A stretch of DNA of 5,084 bases, from assembly GCA_900552155.1 (NCBI GenBank), contig URYU01000127.1, positions 1 to 5,084 on the forward strand, written 5' to 3'. Shown here in pieces: positions 1-5,084 of the stretch. A program made the position numbers and the translations under genes. The notes beneath the pieces were generated by a model. The model saw nothing but the letters and a program-made list of their open reading frames with translations, was not told the origin of the DNA and ran no database searches. Every line of letters begins with the position of its first letter. Position 1 is the stretch's first letter. The DNA comes from an uncultured Collinsella sp. (GTDB taxonomy: Bacteria; Actinomycetota; Coriobacteriia; Coriobacteriales; Coriobacteriaceae).

Positions 1-13
1 CAATTTGTCATTC

Positions 14-55
14 AAAAGGCAAGGCATGACCAGAAGGTCTATGCCTTGCCTTTTT
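14..55 (+). terminator. Intrinsic terminator of the upstream, off-window gene
   Basis: A 10-bp GC-containing stem pairs GGCAAGGCAT (18-27) with ATGCCTTGCC (41-50). It is extended inside by GAC/GTC (28-30 with 37-39, one bulged base) around a six-base loop, and is followed by five T (51-55). Four A (14-17) precede the stem, so it could also stop transcription arriving on the - strand, although the T run in that direction is shorter. The gene it serves lies left of the window. Confidence 0.85.
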
Positions 56-110
56 CATGCCAACTTGTTCGCCCTGGACGTCGCTTGCTGTCCGTCCTCT
101 ACCTGCGGCG

Positions 111-148
111 TTGACTTGGTTGACACTTAGAACATCGATGTAGTCATT
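111..148 (+). promoter_or_regulatory. Weak promoter candidate for the exporter gene
   Basis: A perfect -35 consensus TTGACA occurs at 120-125, and a second TTGAC at 111-115 forms a short direct repeat with it. The region 17 bases downstream (around 141-148, TAGTCATT) is a poor match to TATAAT, so the -10 box is not convincing. If the site is real, transcription would begin near 155 and give a leader of about 120 bases before the start codon. No better sigma-70 pair was seen in the upstream region. Confidence 0.3.
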
Positions 149-173
149 GGGGACGTTCTTAAACGACTGCCCA

Positions 174-216
174 ACGGCTGTTGAGCACATGGCTCGCATG
201 ACAGCCGTCTCTTTTA
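174..216 (+). other. Leader hairpin followed by T-rich stretch, possible attenuator or terminator
   Basis: ACGGCTGT (174-181) pairs perfectly with ACAGCCGT (201-208). Inside it GAGC (183-186) pairs with GCTC (192-195) around a five-base loop, leaving a 1/5-base asymmetric internal loop. CTCTTTTATG follows directly. This resembles an imperfect intrinsic terminator placed about 60 bases before the exporter start codon, so it could attenuate transcription. No competing antiterminator, T-box motif or threonine/serine-rich leader peptide was recognised, so its role is inferred from position and shape only. Confidence 0.35.
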
Positions 217-259
217 TGTTTCCTTTAGCCGTTGCTGCCTAGGATGGGGGTTAGTCGGT

Positions 260-269
260 AGGAAGGGAG
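260..269 (+). promoter_or_regulatory. Strong ribosome binding site for the exporter gene
   Basis: AGGAAGGGAG ends seven bases before the ATG at 277. It is purine-rich, well spaced and decides the start. The next in-frame ATG (codon 13, base 313) has no comparable site. Confidence 0.8.
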
Positions 270-276
270 CGTCTAT

Positions 277-1845
277 ATGGACGACGCGAGCGAGCGTGCA
301 ATCGAAGAGGACATGCTCGATCAGTTCAATTACTTTGATGATGAGGATGAGGAGCTAATCGATCGTCGCGAGCCGGCATCGCTTGACTCATTTGATCTGG
401 TCGATGAAGAGCCCGACGAGGACGCGGGCGAAATAACGGAGCCCCCACAGCCTTCGCGCCTTGACTCGCTGCTTTCGAGAGCCCCCATGCACCACGGCGT
501 TCGTGCCGGCGCGCTCCATATGAAAACTGACTGGCACCAGATCGTGACGGCAGGCGATGAGCTTGCCGTCGATGCGCCGCTCACCGATAAGTCATCCATC
601 TTCTGCCGCACCGGCATGCTTATGCTGGCAAGCGGAACAGGTGCCTGGCGCGTGCGCGATACCATGAATCGTGTTGCTGCCGTACTCGGCGTCACGATTC
701 ACGTCGACCTGAGCCTTCTGTCGTTTGAGTGCACCTGCATCGAAGATGGCCACTGCTTTAACGAGGTTGTCAGCCTGCCCACAACGGGAGTCAATACCCA
801 TCGCATTTGGATGATGGAGAGCTTCTTAAAGGAAATCGAGACTTATGGGCGCCGGTTTACCGTGCACGAATACCACGAGATGCTCAAGACCGTTGAGAGT
901 TCAAAACCTGATTACTCTCCCTGGCAACAGGGCCTTGCGGCAGCTTGTGCTTGCGGCGCCTTCGTCTTTTTGCTCGGTGGCGGCCCTATCGAGATGGCCT
1001 GCGCGTTTGTGGGCGCGGGTGTCGGCAACTTTGCCCGCTCCCATATTCTCAAGCAAGGCCTTGGTCAGTTCAGCGCGCTGACGACCGGCGTTGCGCTCGC
1101 TTGCGTTTCGTATCTGCTGGCATTGCTCGGCCTTGGCCAGGTCATACCGGGGGCAATGTCGCACCAAGAAGGCTATATCGGCGCCATGCTCTTTGTGATT
1201 CCCGGCTTTCCGCTCATTACGGCGGGCCTCGACATCGCCAAGCTCGACATGCGAAGCGGTATCGAGCGCCTTTCATATGCCGTATCGATTATTGTGATGG
1301 CGACGCTCGTAGGTTGGATGGTTGCCGAGTGTGTGGGACTGGCGCCAGATGACTTCGCCCCGCTTGGTCTCTCACCGTTGGCTCTTACGCTCTTGCGCAT
1401 ACTGATGAGCTTTGTCGGTGTATTTGGATTCTCGGTTATGTTCAACAGTCCGGTAAAGATGGCAGCGGCGGCAGGGCTCATCGGCGCCGTGTCTAATACC
1501 TTGCGCCTTACGCTCGTCGATGCGCCGACGCTGTTTCCCTTCCTGGGCCTGAGCGTAGGTATGCCTCCCGAGGCAGCAGCGTTTATCGGCGCGCTGGTAT
1601 CGGGGCTGCTCGCGAGCTTAGCCGAAATCAAGCTCACCTACCCACGTATCGCCCTCACGGTGCCATCGATTGTCATTATGGTGCCGGGCTTGTATCTGTA
1701 TCGCTCGATGTATTACATGTGCACCTTCGACACGGTCAATATGCTCGGCTGGTTAGTGCGTGCAGTGCTCAACGTGGCGATTTTGCCCGTTGGCCTGGGT
1801 GTGGCGCGTACGCTCACCGACCCTCGCTGGCGCCACACCAGCTAA
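277..1845 (+). CDS. Threonine/serine exporter family protein (ThrE-like, fused two-module form)
   Basis: A 522-residue inner-membrane protein, close in length to Corynebacterium glutamicum ThrE (about 490), with the same order of modules. Residues 1-70 are a very acidic, probably disordered tail (DDEDEE at 21-26, DEEPDEDAGE at 43-52). Residues about 110-210 are the soluble start of the DUF1212/ThrE domain, with SGTGAWRVRDTMNR at 119-132 matching the family's SG-x-x-x-x-R-V-x-x-T motif. Hydrophobic segments follow at about 218-256, 264-290, 299-320 and 333-355, including IPGFPL at 308-313. The second, ThrE_2-like module (about 367-512) has segments near 367-388, 394-412, 432-448, 459-478 and 487-510, and a VPGLYLYRSMY motif at 469-479. 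The family exports L-threonine and L-serine using the membrane potential or proton gradient. The split E. coli relatives YjjP/YjjB have been linked to succinate export, so the substrate here is inferred. The start is fixed by the site at 260-269. It appears monocistronic. Confidence 0.9.
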   Translation: MDDASERAIEEDMLDQFNYFDDEDEELIDRREPASLDSFDLVDEEPDEDAGEITEPPQPSRLDSLLSRAPMHHGVRAGALHMKTDWHQIVTAGDELAVDAPLTDKSSIFCRTGMLMLASGTGAWRVRDTMNRVAAVLGVTIHVDLSLLSFECTCIEDGHCFNEVVSLPTTGVNTHRIWMMESFLKEIETYGRRFTVHEYHEMLKTVESSKPDYSPWQQGLAAACACGAFVFLLGGGPIEMACAFVGAGVGNFARSHILKQGLGQFSALTTGVALACVSYLLALLGLGQVIPGAMSHQEGYIGAMLFVIPGFPLITAGLDIAKLDMRSGIERLSYAVSIIVMATLVGWMVAECVGLAPDDFAPLGLSPLALTLLRILMSFVGVFGFSVMFNSPVKMAAAAGLIGAVSNTLRLTLVDAPTLFPFLGLSVGMPPEAAAFIGALVSGLLASLAEIKLTYPRIALTVPSIVIMVPGLYLYRSMYYMCTFDTVNMLGWLVRAVLNVAILPVGLGVARTLTDPRWRHTS

Positions 1846-1978
1846 TTGGTGCAGGGGGGCAGGTCACTTTGCACCAAATGAGTTGCGGTGAAATAGAGAC
1901 TGAATTGCTGCTTAAAGGGTCAAAACAGTCCGTATTCCACCGCAACTTATGGGGTCGGGGGATTATTGGTGCCCTGCA
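1846..1978. repeat. Nested inverted-repeat element downstream of the exporter gene
   Basis: The element starts at the base after the exporter stop codon. TTGGTGCA (1846-1853) pairs with TGCACCAA (1870-1877). AGTTGCGGTG (1881-1890) pairs with CACCGCAACT (1938-1947), and this stem continues inward with AATA/TATT (1892-1895 with 1933-1936) and GACTG/CAGTC (1898-1902 with 1926-1930) around a 23-base loop. TTGGTGC recurs directly at 1966-1972, and TGCAGGG (1850-1856) can pair with CCCTGCA (1972-1978) to close the whole block. No credible ORF, transposase or ribosome binding site is present. It may be a dispersed extragenic palindromic repeat, a MITE-like remnant, or the structured part of a small RNA or 3' untranslated region. 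The pairing is seen directly; its nature is inference. Confidence 0.6.
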
Positions 1979-2063
1979 TCTTCATAAACTCAACGCTTAC
2001 GAAGCGCGCGCCGTTCGTGTTAGGGTAGGGCCACCACATAAGTAGCCGCAGACGCACGTAGCG

Positions 2064-2113
2064 CGGGCGGGCGAGATGAAGTCCCAACAGCTCCATCTCG
2101 CCCGCCCGTTTTT
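2064..2113 (+). terminator. Very strong intrinsic terminator between exporter and DUF2798 genes
   Basis: A perfect 15-bp stem joins CGGGCGGGCGAGATG (2064-2078) to CATCTCGCCCGCCCG (2094-2108), with a 15-base loop and a TTTTT tract at 2109-2113. There is no T tract on the opposite strand side, so it acts on + transcription. It lies about 220 bases past the exporter stop and 45 bases before the next start codon. It probably ends the exporter transcript, but an attenuator in the leader of the following gene is also possible. Bases 1979-2063 before it hold only a 5-bp hairpin (CGCTT at 1994-1998 with AAGCG at 2002-2006) and no recognisable gene. Confidence 0.9.
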
Positions 2114-2141
2114 GTTGCGTGGTGCCGCGGCGTAACACAGA

Positions 2142-2146
2142 AAGGA
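2142..2146 (+). promoter_or_regulatory. Ribosome binding site that decides the DUF2798 start
   Basis: AAGGA ends only 2 bases before an ATG at 2149 but 11 bases before the in-frame ATG at 2158. The first spacing is too short for normal initiation, so 2158 is preferred. An upstream GTG at 2119 sits almost on the terminator and has no site. Confidence 0.55.
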
Positions 2147-2157
2147 CCATGCCCTTT

Positions 2158-2706
2158 ATGCCTATCAACAAACGAGAGAGCCTGCTGTTCACCTTTATCA
2201 TGTGCTTTTGCATGGTGCTCTGGATGAGCATCTACAACGTCGCCCTGCAGCATGGGGCCATCAACGGCGAGGTTGTTGCCGCCGCGTGGCTCGGCTTCCC
2301 CGTTGCCTACGTTTTTGCCATGTGCTGCGACTGGTTTGTTGCCAGCCCCCTTGCTAAGGGCTTCGCCTTTAAATTCCTGGTCACGCCGGGCAAGAGCTCG
2401 CCGCTTGCCATGACGCTCGCCGTCAGCTCCTGCATGGTTGTTCCCATGGTTATCATCATGTCGCTGTACGGTGCCTGCGAGGGTCTGACGCACATGCCCG
2501 GCGGCATCCTTGCGAACCTGTATTCCGTGCCCGCGATCTGGATGATCAACATCCCGCATAATTTTGTGATGGCGCTGCCGTGGAACCTTTTGGTAGCCGG
2601 TCCGATTTCCCACTTCGTCTTCCGTCGCGCCTTCCCTGTGGGGACGGTTTTCGAGGAGGAGCATGCCGAGCTCTTGGAGCAGGCTATGGCTCCTGAGTGC
2701 GAGTAG
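2158..2706 (+). CDS. DUF2798-family membrane protein with two tandem repeats
   Basis: A 182-residue integral membrane protein with about four helices (near 8-30, 37-58, 83-105 and 121-148) and a short acidic cytoplasmic-looking tail (165-182, EEEHAELLEQ). The N-terminus MPINKRESLLFTFIMC is typical of DUF2798 proteins as I recall them. The two halves look duplicated: a Met-rich first helix (FTFIMCFCMVLWMSIYN in half one, MTLAVSSCMVVPMVIIM in half two) is followed by a second helix ending in VASP (61-64) or VAGP (146-149) and an aromatic, basic stretch. This fits two DUF2798 units. The biochemical function of the family is unknown and no ligand or catalytic residues are evident. The gene is bounded by terminators at 2064-2113 and 2873-2905, so it is likely monocistronic. 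No clear promoter was found; one would have to lie within or upstream of 1979-2140. An alternative start is 2149 (185 residues). Confidence 0.85.
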   Translation: MPINKRESLLFTFIMCFCMVLWMSIYNVALQHGAINGEVVAAAWLGFPVAYVFAMCCDWFVASPLAKGFAFKFLVTPGKSSPLAMTLAVSSCMVVPMVIIMSLYGACEGLTHMPGGILANLYSVPAIWMINIPHNFVMALPWNLLVAGPISHFVFRRAFPVGTVFEEEHAELLEQAMAPECE

Positions 2707-2708
2707 CT

Positions 2709-2760
2709 CGCTTAGGGATCTGCTGAGCGCGGGCGACTTGCTTGGTTGGAGCCCTAAGCG
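2709..2760 (+). other. Long-range 9-bp inverted repeat in the 3' untranslated region
   Basis: CGCTTAGGG (2709-2717) pairs perfectly with CCCTAAGCG (2752-2760) across 34 bases, starting two bases after the DUF2798 stop codon. There is no T tract after it, so it is not an intrinsic terminator itself. GGGC (2731-2734) could compete for pairing with GCCC (2751-2754). The rest of 2761-2872 shows short GC-rich complementary patches and no gene. It could be an mRNA 3'-end stabiliser or part of a small RNA ending at the terminator at 2905. Confidence 0.4.
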
Positions 2761-2872
2761 TGGATAGCTCTCTCGGCGACATCGCGGGCGTGAGCGGTGC
2801 GCATGACCGGAGGGCCCGTGCTGCTCCGTTGCCCGACGTGCTAGCGCGCAGAACAATCTGTTGGTGCATTCG

Positions 2873-2905
2873 GCGGCTGCTGAAGCGTTTCGGCAGCCGC
2901 TTTTT
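2873..2905 (+). terminator. Intrinsic terminator after the DUF2798 gene
   Basis: A 12-bp stem (one G-T wobble) pairs GCGGCTGCTGAA (2873-2884) with TTCGGCAGCCGC (2889-2900) around a four-base GCGT loop. TTTTT (2901-2905) follows at once. It lies 167 bases after the DUF2798 stop codon and separates that unit from the activase promoter region. Confidence 0.93.
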
Positions 2906-2917
2906 ATACGGAGTTTA

Positions 2918-2938
2918 AATACAACAGTCTGTTGTATT
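2918..2938. promoter_or_regulatory. Perfect 21-bp palindromic operator upstream of the activase gene
   Basis: The half-site AATACAACAG (2918-2927) is mirrored exactly by CTGTTGTATT (2929-2938) around one central T. It sits between a terminator and a start codon, covers the expected -35 region of the promoter candidate at 2947-2955 and has no T tract, so it looks like a protein-binding operator rather than a terminator. The length and AT-flanked symmetry resemble sites bound by dimeric TetR-type repressors. The regulator is not encoded in the window, so its family is an inference. Confidence 0.7.
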
Positions 2939-2946
2939 ACGTAGAG

Positions 2947-2955
2947 TGGTATATC
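2947..2955 (+). promoter_or_regulatory. Extended -10 promoter candidate for the activase gene
   Basis: TGG followed by TATATC gives a TGn-extended -10 element (2947-2955), with transcription expected to start near 2962, about 25 bases before the ATG at 2988. No good -35 hexamer is seen at 17 bases upstream (around 2927-2932), which suits an extended -10 promoter. The -35 position falls inside the palindrome at 2918-2938, which would place a bound repressor over the polymerase site. Confidence 0.45.
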
Positions 2956-2978
2956 TCTAGCGGGAAAAATGCGAGAGA

Positions 2979-2983
2979 CGGAG
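2979..2983 (+). promoter_or_regulatory. Ribosome binding site of the activase gene
   Basis: CGGAG ends four bases before the ATG at 2988, in frame with the long open reading frame. An ATG at 2969 is in another frame and opens only a 60-codon shadow frame. Confidence 0.6.
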
Positions 2984-2987
2984 CATT

Positions 2988-5084
2988 ATGGCGTTGCTAG
3001 TAGGACTGGACGAAGGGTCGACGACGACCAAAGTTTACGCGATGCACGAGGATATGACCGAGGCGTGGTGGGGATATCGCCGCCACGGGGCGTGTCAGAC
3101 AGCGAGCGTGCGCGCCATGCTCGGCGAGCTCGCCGAGCGCTTTCCCCATGAGTCACTGCGCGTTGCGGTGACCGGCTCGGGTGCGCGCGATATCGCGACC
3201 GCGCTGGGCGCCTCGTACGTTCAGGAGGTGGTCGCCAACGCGCTCGCGATCAGCAGGTTCTATCCGCAGACGCGCTGCGCCATCGAGCTGGGCGGCCAAG
3301 ACGCCAAGATGATCTTCTTCCGCACCAACGATAAGGGAGACATCGAGGTTGCCGACATGCGCATGAACGGCTCGTGCGCAGGCGGTACCGGTGCATTTAT
3401 CGACGAGATGACAAAGCTCATGGGGGTCGGCACCGAATCGGGCGAGTTCGAGCAGCTCGCAAGCCGGGGAACGACCGTCCACGAGGTCTCGGGCCGCTGC
3501 GGCGTGTACGCAAAGACCGATATCCAGCCGCTGCTCAACGAGGGCATTCCTACCACCGACCTGGCGCTTTCGGCGCTTCACGCGGTCGCCCGCCAAACGA
3601 TCGGCGGTCTGGCCCAGGGTATCGACATCGAGCCGCCGGTAATCTTCGAGGGCGGTACGCTCGCCTACAACCCCACACTGGTCCGCGTGTTCCGGGAGCA
3701 ACTGAATCTATCGGACGATCAGGTTATCGTCCCGCGCGATCCGCAGATCATGGTCGCGCGCGGTGCCGCCCTGTCGCTGACCGACATGTTCGCATCGTCC
3801 CAACCGATCGACCTTCCCGACGCTTTTGTCCGGCTGGATAAGCTCGAGACGGTCGCGCCCGCAAGCGGGGAGGGACGTCTTGCCCAGCCCTTTTTTGCCA
3901 CACCTGCCGAGCAGGCGGATTTTACGGCACGCCATGGCAAAGAGACGCCGGCAAAGGGTCCGGATGCGTATGCGCCCGGAGAGACGGTGCGTGTGGCGCT
4001 CGGTATCGATTCGGGGAGCACGACGACCAAGTTCGCCCTGGTCGATGAGGCGGGTGAGCTTGTCGATTCGTTCTACGCGTCTAATAACGGCAGACCGCTC
4101 GACGTCGCCCAACAGGGTCTTGTCAGCTTGAAGAACCGCTGGGAGACAGCGGGAGTCACGCTTGCGATCGATGCCGTGGGCACCACGGGATACGGCGAGG
4201 AGCTTTTCGCGCGCGCGTTCCACGCCGACTACCATACGGTCGAGACGGTCGCGCACGCCCGCGCCGCGTGCGCATGCGTTCCCGATGCGACCTTCGTGCT
4301 CGACATCGGCGGACAGGATATGAAGGCCATCTGGCTCAACCACGGCGTGCTGACCGATATCGTCGTCAACGAGGCGTGCTCTGCGGGCTGCGGCTCGTTC
4401 CTCGAGGGTTTTGCCAAAAACCTCGGAATAGCCGTTGAGGATATCGCGACCGAGGCATTTTCGTCCAAAGCCCCCGCCGTTCTCGGCAGCCGCTGCACGG
4501 TGTTCATGAACTCCAGCATCGTCAGCGAGCAGAAAAACGGCCGCACGCCCGCCGACATCATGGCCGGCCTGTGCCGCTCGATCATCGCTAACGTGTTCAC
4601 GAAGGTCGTGCGCGTGCCCAACCTGGCAAGCCTTGGCAACCGCATCGTCGTGCAGGGCGGCACATTCCGCAACGACGCGGTGCTGTGCGCGCTCATCCAG
4701 CACCTCGGTCGCCCCGTCTCGCGCGCGCCCTACCCCGGCCTCATGGGCGCCATCGGCGTCGCGCTGCTCGCCCAGCAGCACATGGCGAAGGCGGGGGCGA
4801 ACGCAAACGCCGCAAACGCCAGCGCACCCGAAAACACGCCCGCCACCAGCACGTTTATCGGAGTTGACGCGCTCGACGGCTTCACGTACGGCCAGCAGAC
4901 CAACGTCACGTGCCCGTTTTGCGCCAACCACTGCAACCGCACGGGCATCACGTTCCCCGACGGCTCCACGTTCGTCACGAACAACCGCTGCCCGCGCGGC
5001 GAAATCGTCGGCGCGCCCAACAGCCCCGACGTGCGCGCAGCGCTCAAGCAGGCAGGCAGCAAAACCGGCGAAGGCGAGAACCTC
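2988..5084 (+). CDS. 2-hydroxyacyl-CoA dehydratase activase-like giant protein (partial, 3' end outside window)
   Basis: An open frame of exactly 699 codons without a stop reaches the right edge. It holds two BadF/BadG/BcrA/BcrD-type ATPase domains of the ASKHA fold. Domain 1 (about 4-268) has GLDEGSTTTK at 6-15, ELGGQDAK at 100-107, EGGTLAYN at 221-228, and Cys130 (SCAGGTGAF) and Cys171 (GRCGVYAKTD). Domain 2 (about 336-595) has GIDSGSTTTK at 339-348, DIGGQDMK at 439-446, QGGTFRND at 556-563, and Cys464 (ACSAGCGSF) and Cys503 (SRCTVF). In the homodimeric activator HgdC, equivalent cysteine pairs hold one [4Fe-4S] cluster between subunits, and ATP hydrolysis drives a low-potential electron into the dehydratase. 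An Ala/Asn/Pro-rich linker (about 600-625) leads to CPFCANHC at 642-649 and Cys668, another likely metal site. Known long relatives (about 1,400 residues) continue with DUF2229 and a dehydratase-like part, expected past the edge. The substrate is unknown. The cytoplasmic location is inferred from the absence of a signal peptide or membrane helix. Confidence 0.9.
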   Translation, partial: MALLVGLDEGSTTTKVYAMHEDMTEAWWGYRRHGACQTASVRAMLGELAERFPHESLRVAVTGSGARDIATALGASYVQEVVANALAISRFYPQTRCAIELGGQDAKMIFFRTNDKGDIEVADMRMNGSCAGGTGAFIDEMTKLMGVGTESGEFEQLASRGTTVHEVSGRCGVYAKTDIQPLLNEGIPTTDLALSALHAVARQTIGGLAQGIDIEPPVIFEGGTLAYNPTLVRVFREQLNLSDDQVIVPRDPQIMVARGAALSLTDMFASSQPIDLPDAFVRLDKLETVAPASGEGRLAQPFFATPAEQADFTARHGKETPAKGPDAYAPGETVRVALGIDSGSTTTKFALVDEAGELVDSFYASNNGRPLDVAQQGLVSLKNRWETAGVTLAIDAVGTTGYGEELFARAFHADYHTVETVAHARAACACVPDATFVLDIGGQDMKAIWLNHGVLTDIVVNEACSAGCGSFLEGFAKNLGIAVEDIATEAFSSKAPAVLGSRCTVFMNSSIVSEQKNGRTPADIMAGLCRSIIANVFTKVVRVPNLASLGNRIVVQGGTFRNDAVLCALIQHLGRPVSRAPYPGLMGAIGVALLAQQHMAKAGANANAANASAPENTPATSTFIGVDALDGFTYGQQTNVTCPFCANHCNRTGITFPDGSTFVTNNRCPRGEIVGAPNSPDVRAALKQAGSKTGEGENL

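Noticed and set aside
8..199. A 63-codon - strand open frame in the first intergenic region
   Set aside because: It covers the terminator at 14-55, has no domain or convincing start site, and has no context supporting a gene.
189..242. A 17-codon open frame that might be a leader peptide
   Set aside because: It lacks a ribosome binding site, has only one Thr and one Ser, and part of it sits in the hairpin, so there is no evidence for translation-coupled attenuation.
1719..2045. A 108-codon + strand open frame overlapping the exporter end
   Set aside because: It begins inside the exporter gene in another frame and then runs through the palindromic element. It has no ribosome binding site and no domain resemblance.
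1979..2063. Possible tRNA or other classical RNA gene
   Set aside because: The GTTCG at about 2012 is not part of a cloverleaf, and no acceptor or anticodon stems can be drawn.
2709..2760. An intrinsic terminator directly after the DUF2798 stop codon
   Set aside because: The 9-bp stem has a 34-base loop and no T tract; the real terminator is at 2873-2905.
2020..2856. A 278-codon open frame on the - strand
   Set aside because: It is antisense to the DUF2798 gene and runs through both intergenic regions including the terminator at 2064-2113. Its composition is His/Arg/Gly-rich and it has no family resemblance.
4797..4826. AACGC-rich microrepeats suggesting a tandem repeat
   Set aside because: They encode an Ala/Asn-rich interdomain linker in frame and are explained by low-complexity codon use rather than by a separate repeat element.
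3708..4931. A 407-codon open frame on the - strand
   Set aside because: It lies wholly antisense to the activase gene, whose motifs are unmistakable. The translation is Arg/Ala/Gly/His-rich with no recognisable domain, as expected for a shadow frame in GC-rich coding DNA.

Overview
The window suggests a high-GC, strictly anaerobic actinobacterium, most likely a Coriobacteriia gut bacterium such as Collinsella. This is inferred from the roughly 60% GC content, strong Shine-Dalgarno sites, a ThrE-type exporter, a duplicated DUF2798 membrane protein and a very large 2-hydroxyacyl-CoA dehydratase activase, an enzyme class of anaerobes. No search was possible, so the taxonomic call rests on recognition only. 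All convincing genes lie on the + strand.

Layout: (1) Bases 1-60 hold the intrinsic terminator of a gene outside the window. (2) Bases 60-276 are a leader with a weak promoter candidate, a hairpin followed by a T-rich stretch, and a strong ribosome binding site. (3) Bases 277-1845 encode a 522-residue threonine/serine exporter (ThrE family) with both family modules in one chain and an unusually acidic N-terminus. (4) Bases 1846-2113 contain a dense set of nested inverted repeats (1846-1978), about 85 bases with no clear signal, and a very strong terminator (2064-2113). (5) Bases 2158-2706 encode a 182-residue membrane protein built of two DUF2798-like halves. (6) Bases 2707-2905 are a 3' untranslated region with a long-range 9-bp stem and a textbook terminator. 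(7) Bases 2906-2987 are a compact promoter region with a perfect 21-bp palindrome, probably a repressor operator, upstream of the third gene. (8) Bases 2988-5084 are the first 699 codons of a giant acyl-CoA dehydratase activase-like protein that runs off the right edge without a stop.

The three genes are separated by terminators and look like three independent transcription units, not an operon. No shared pathway can be claimed. The two most interesting signals are the palindromic operator in front of the activase gene and the structured intergenic element after the exporter gene. The activase is notable because one chain carries two complete activator domains, each with the cysteine pair that a homodimeric activator uses to hold its [4Fe-4S] cluster.
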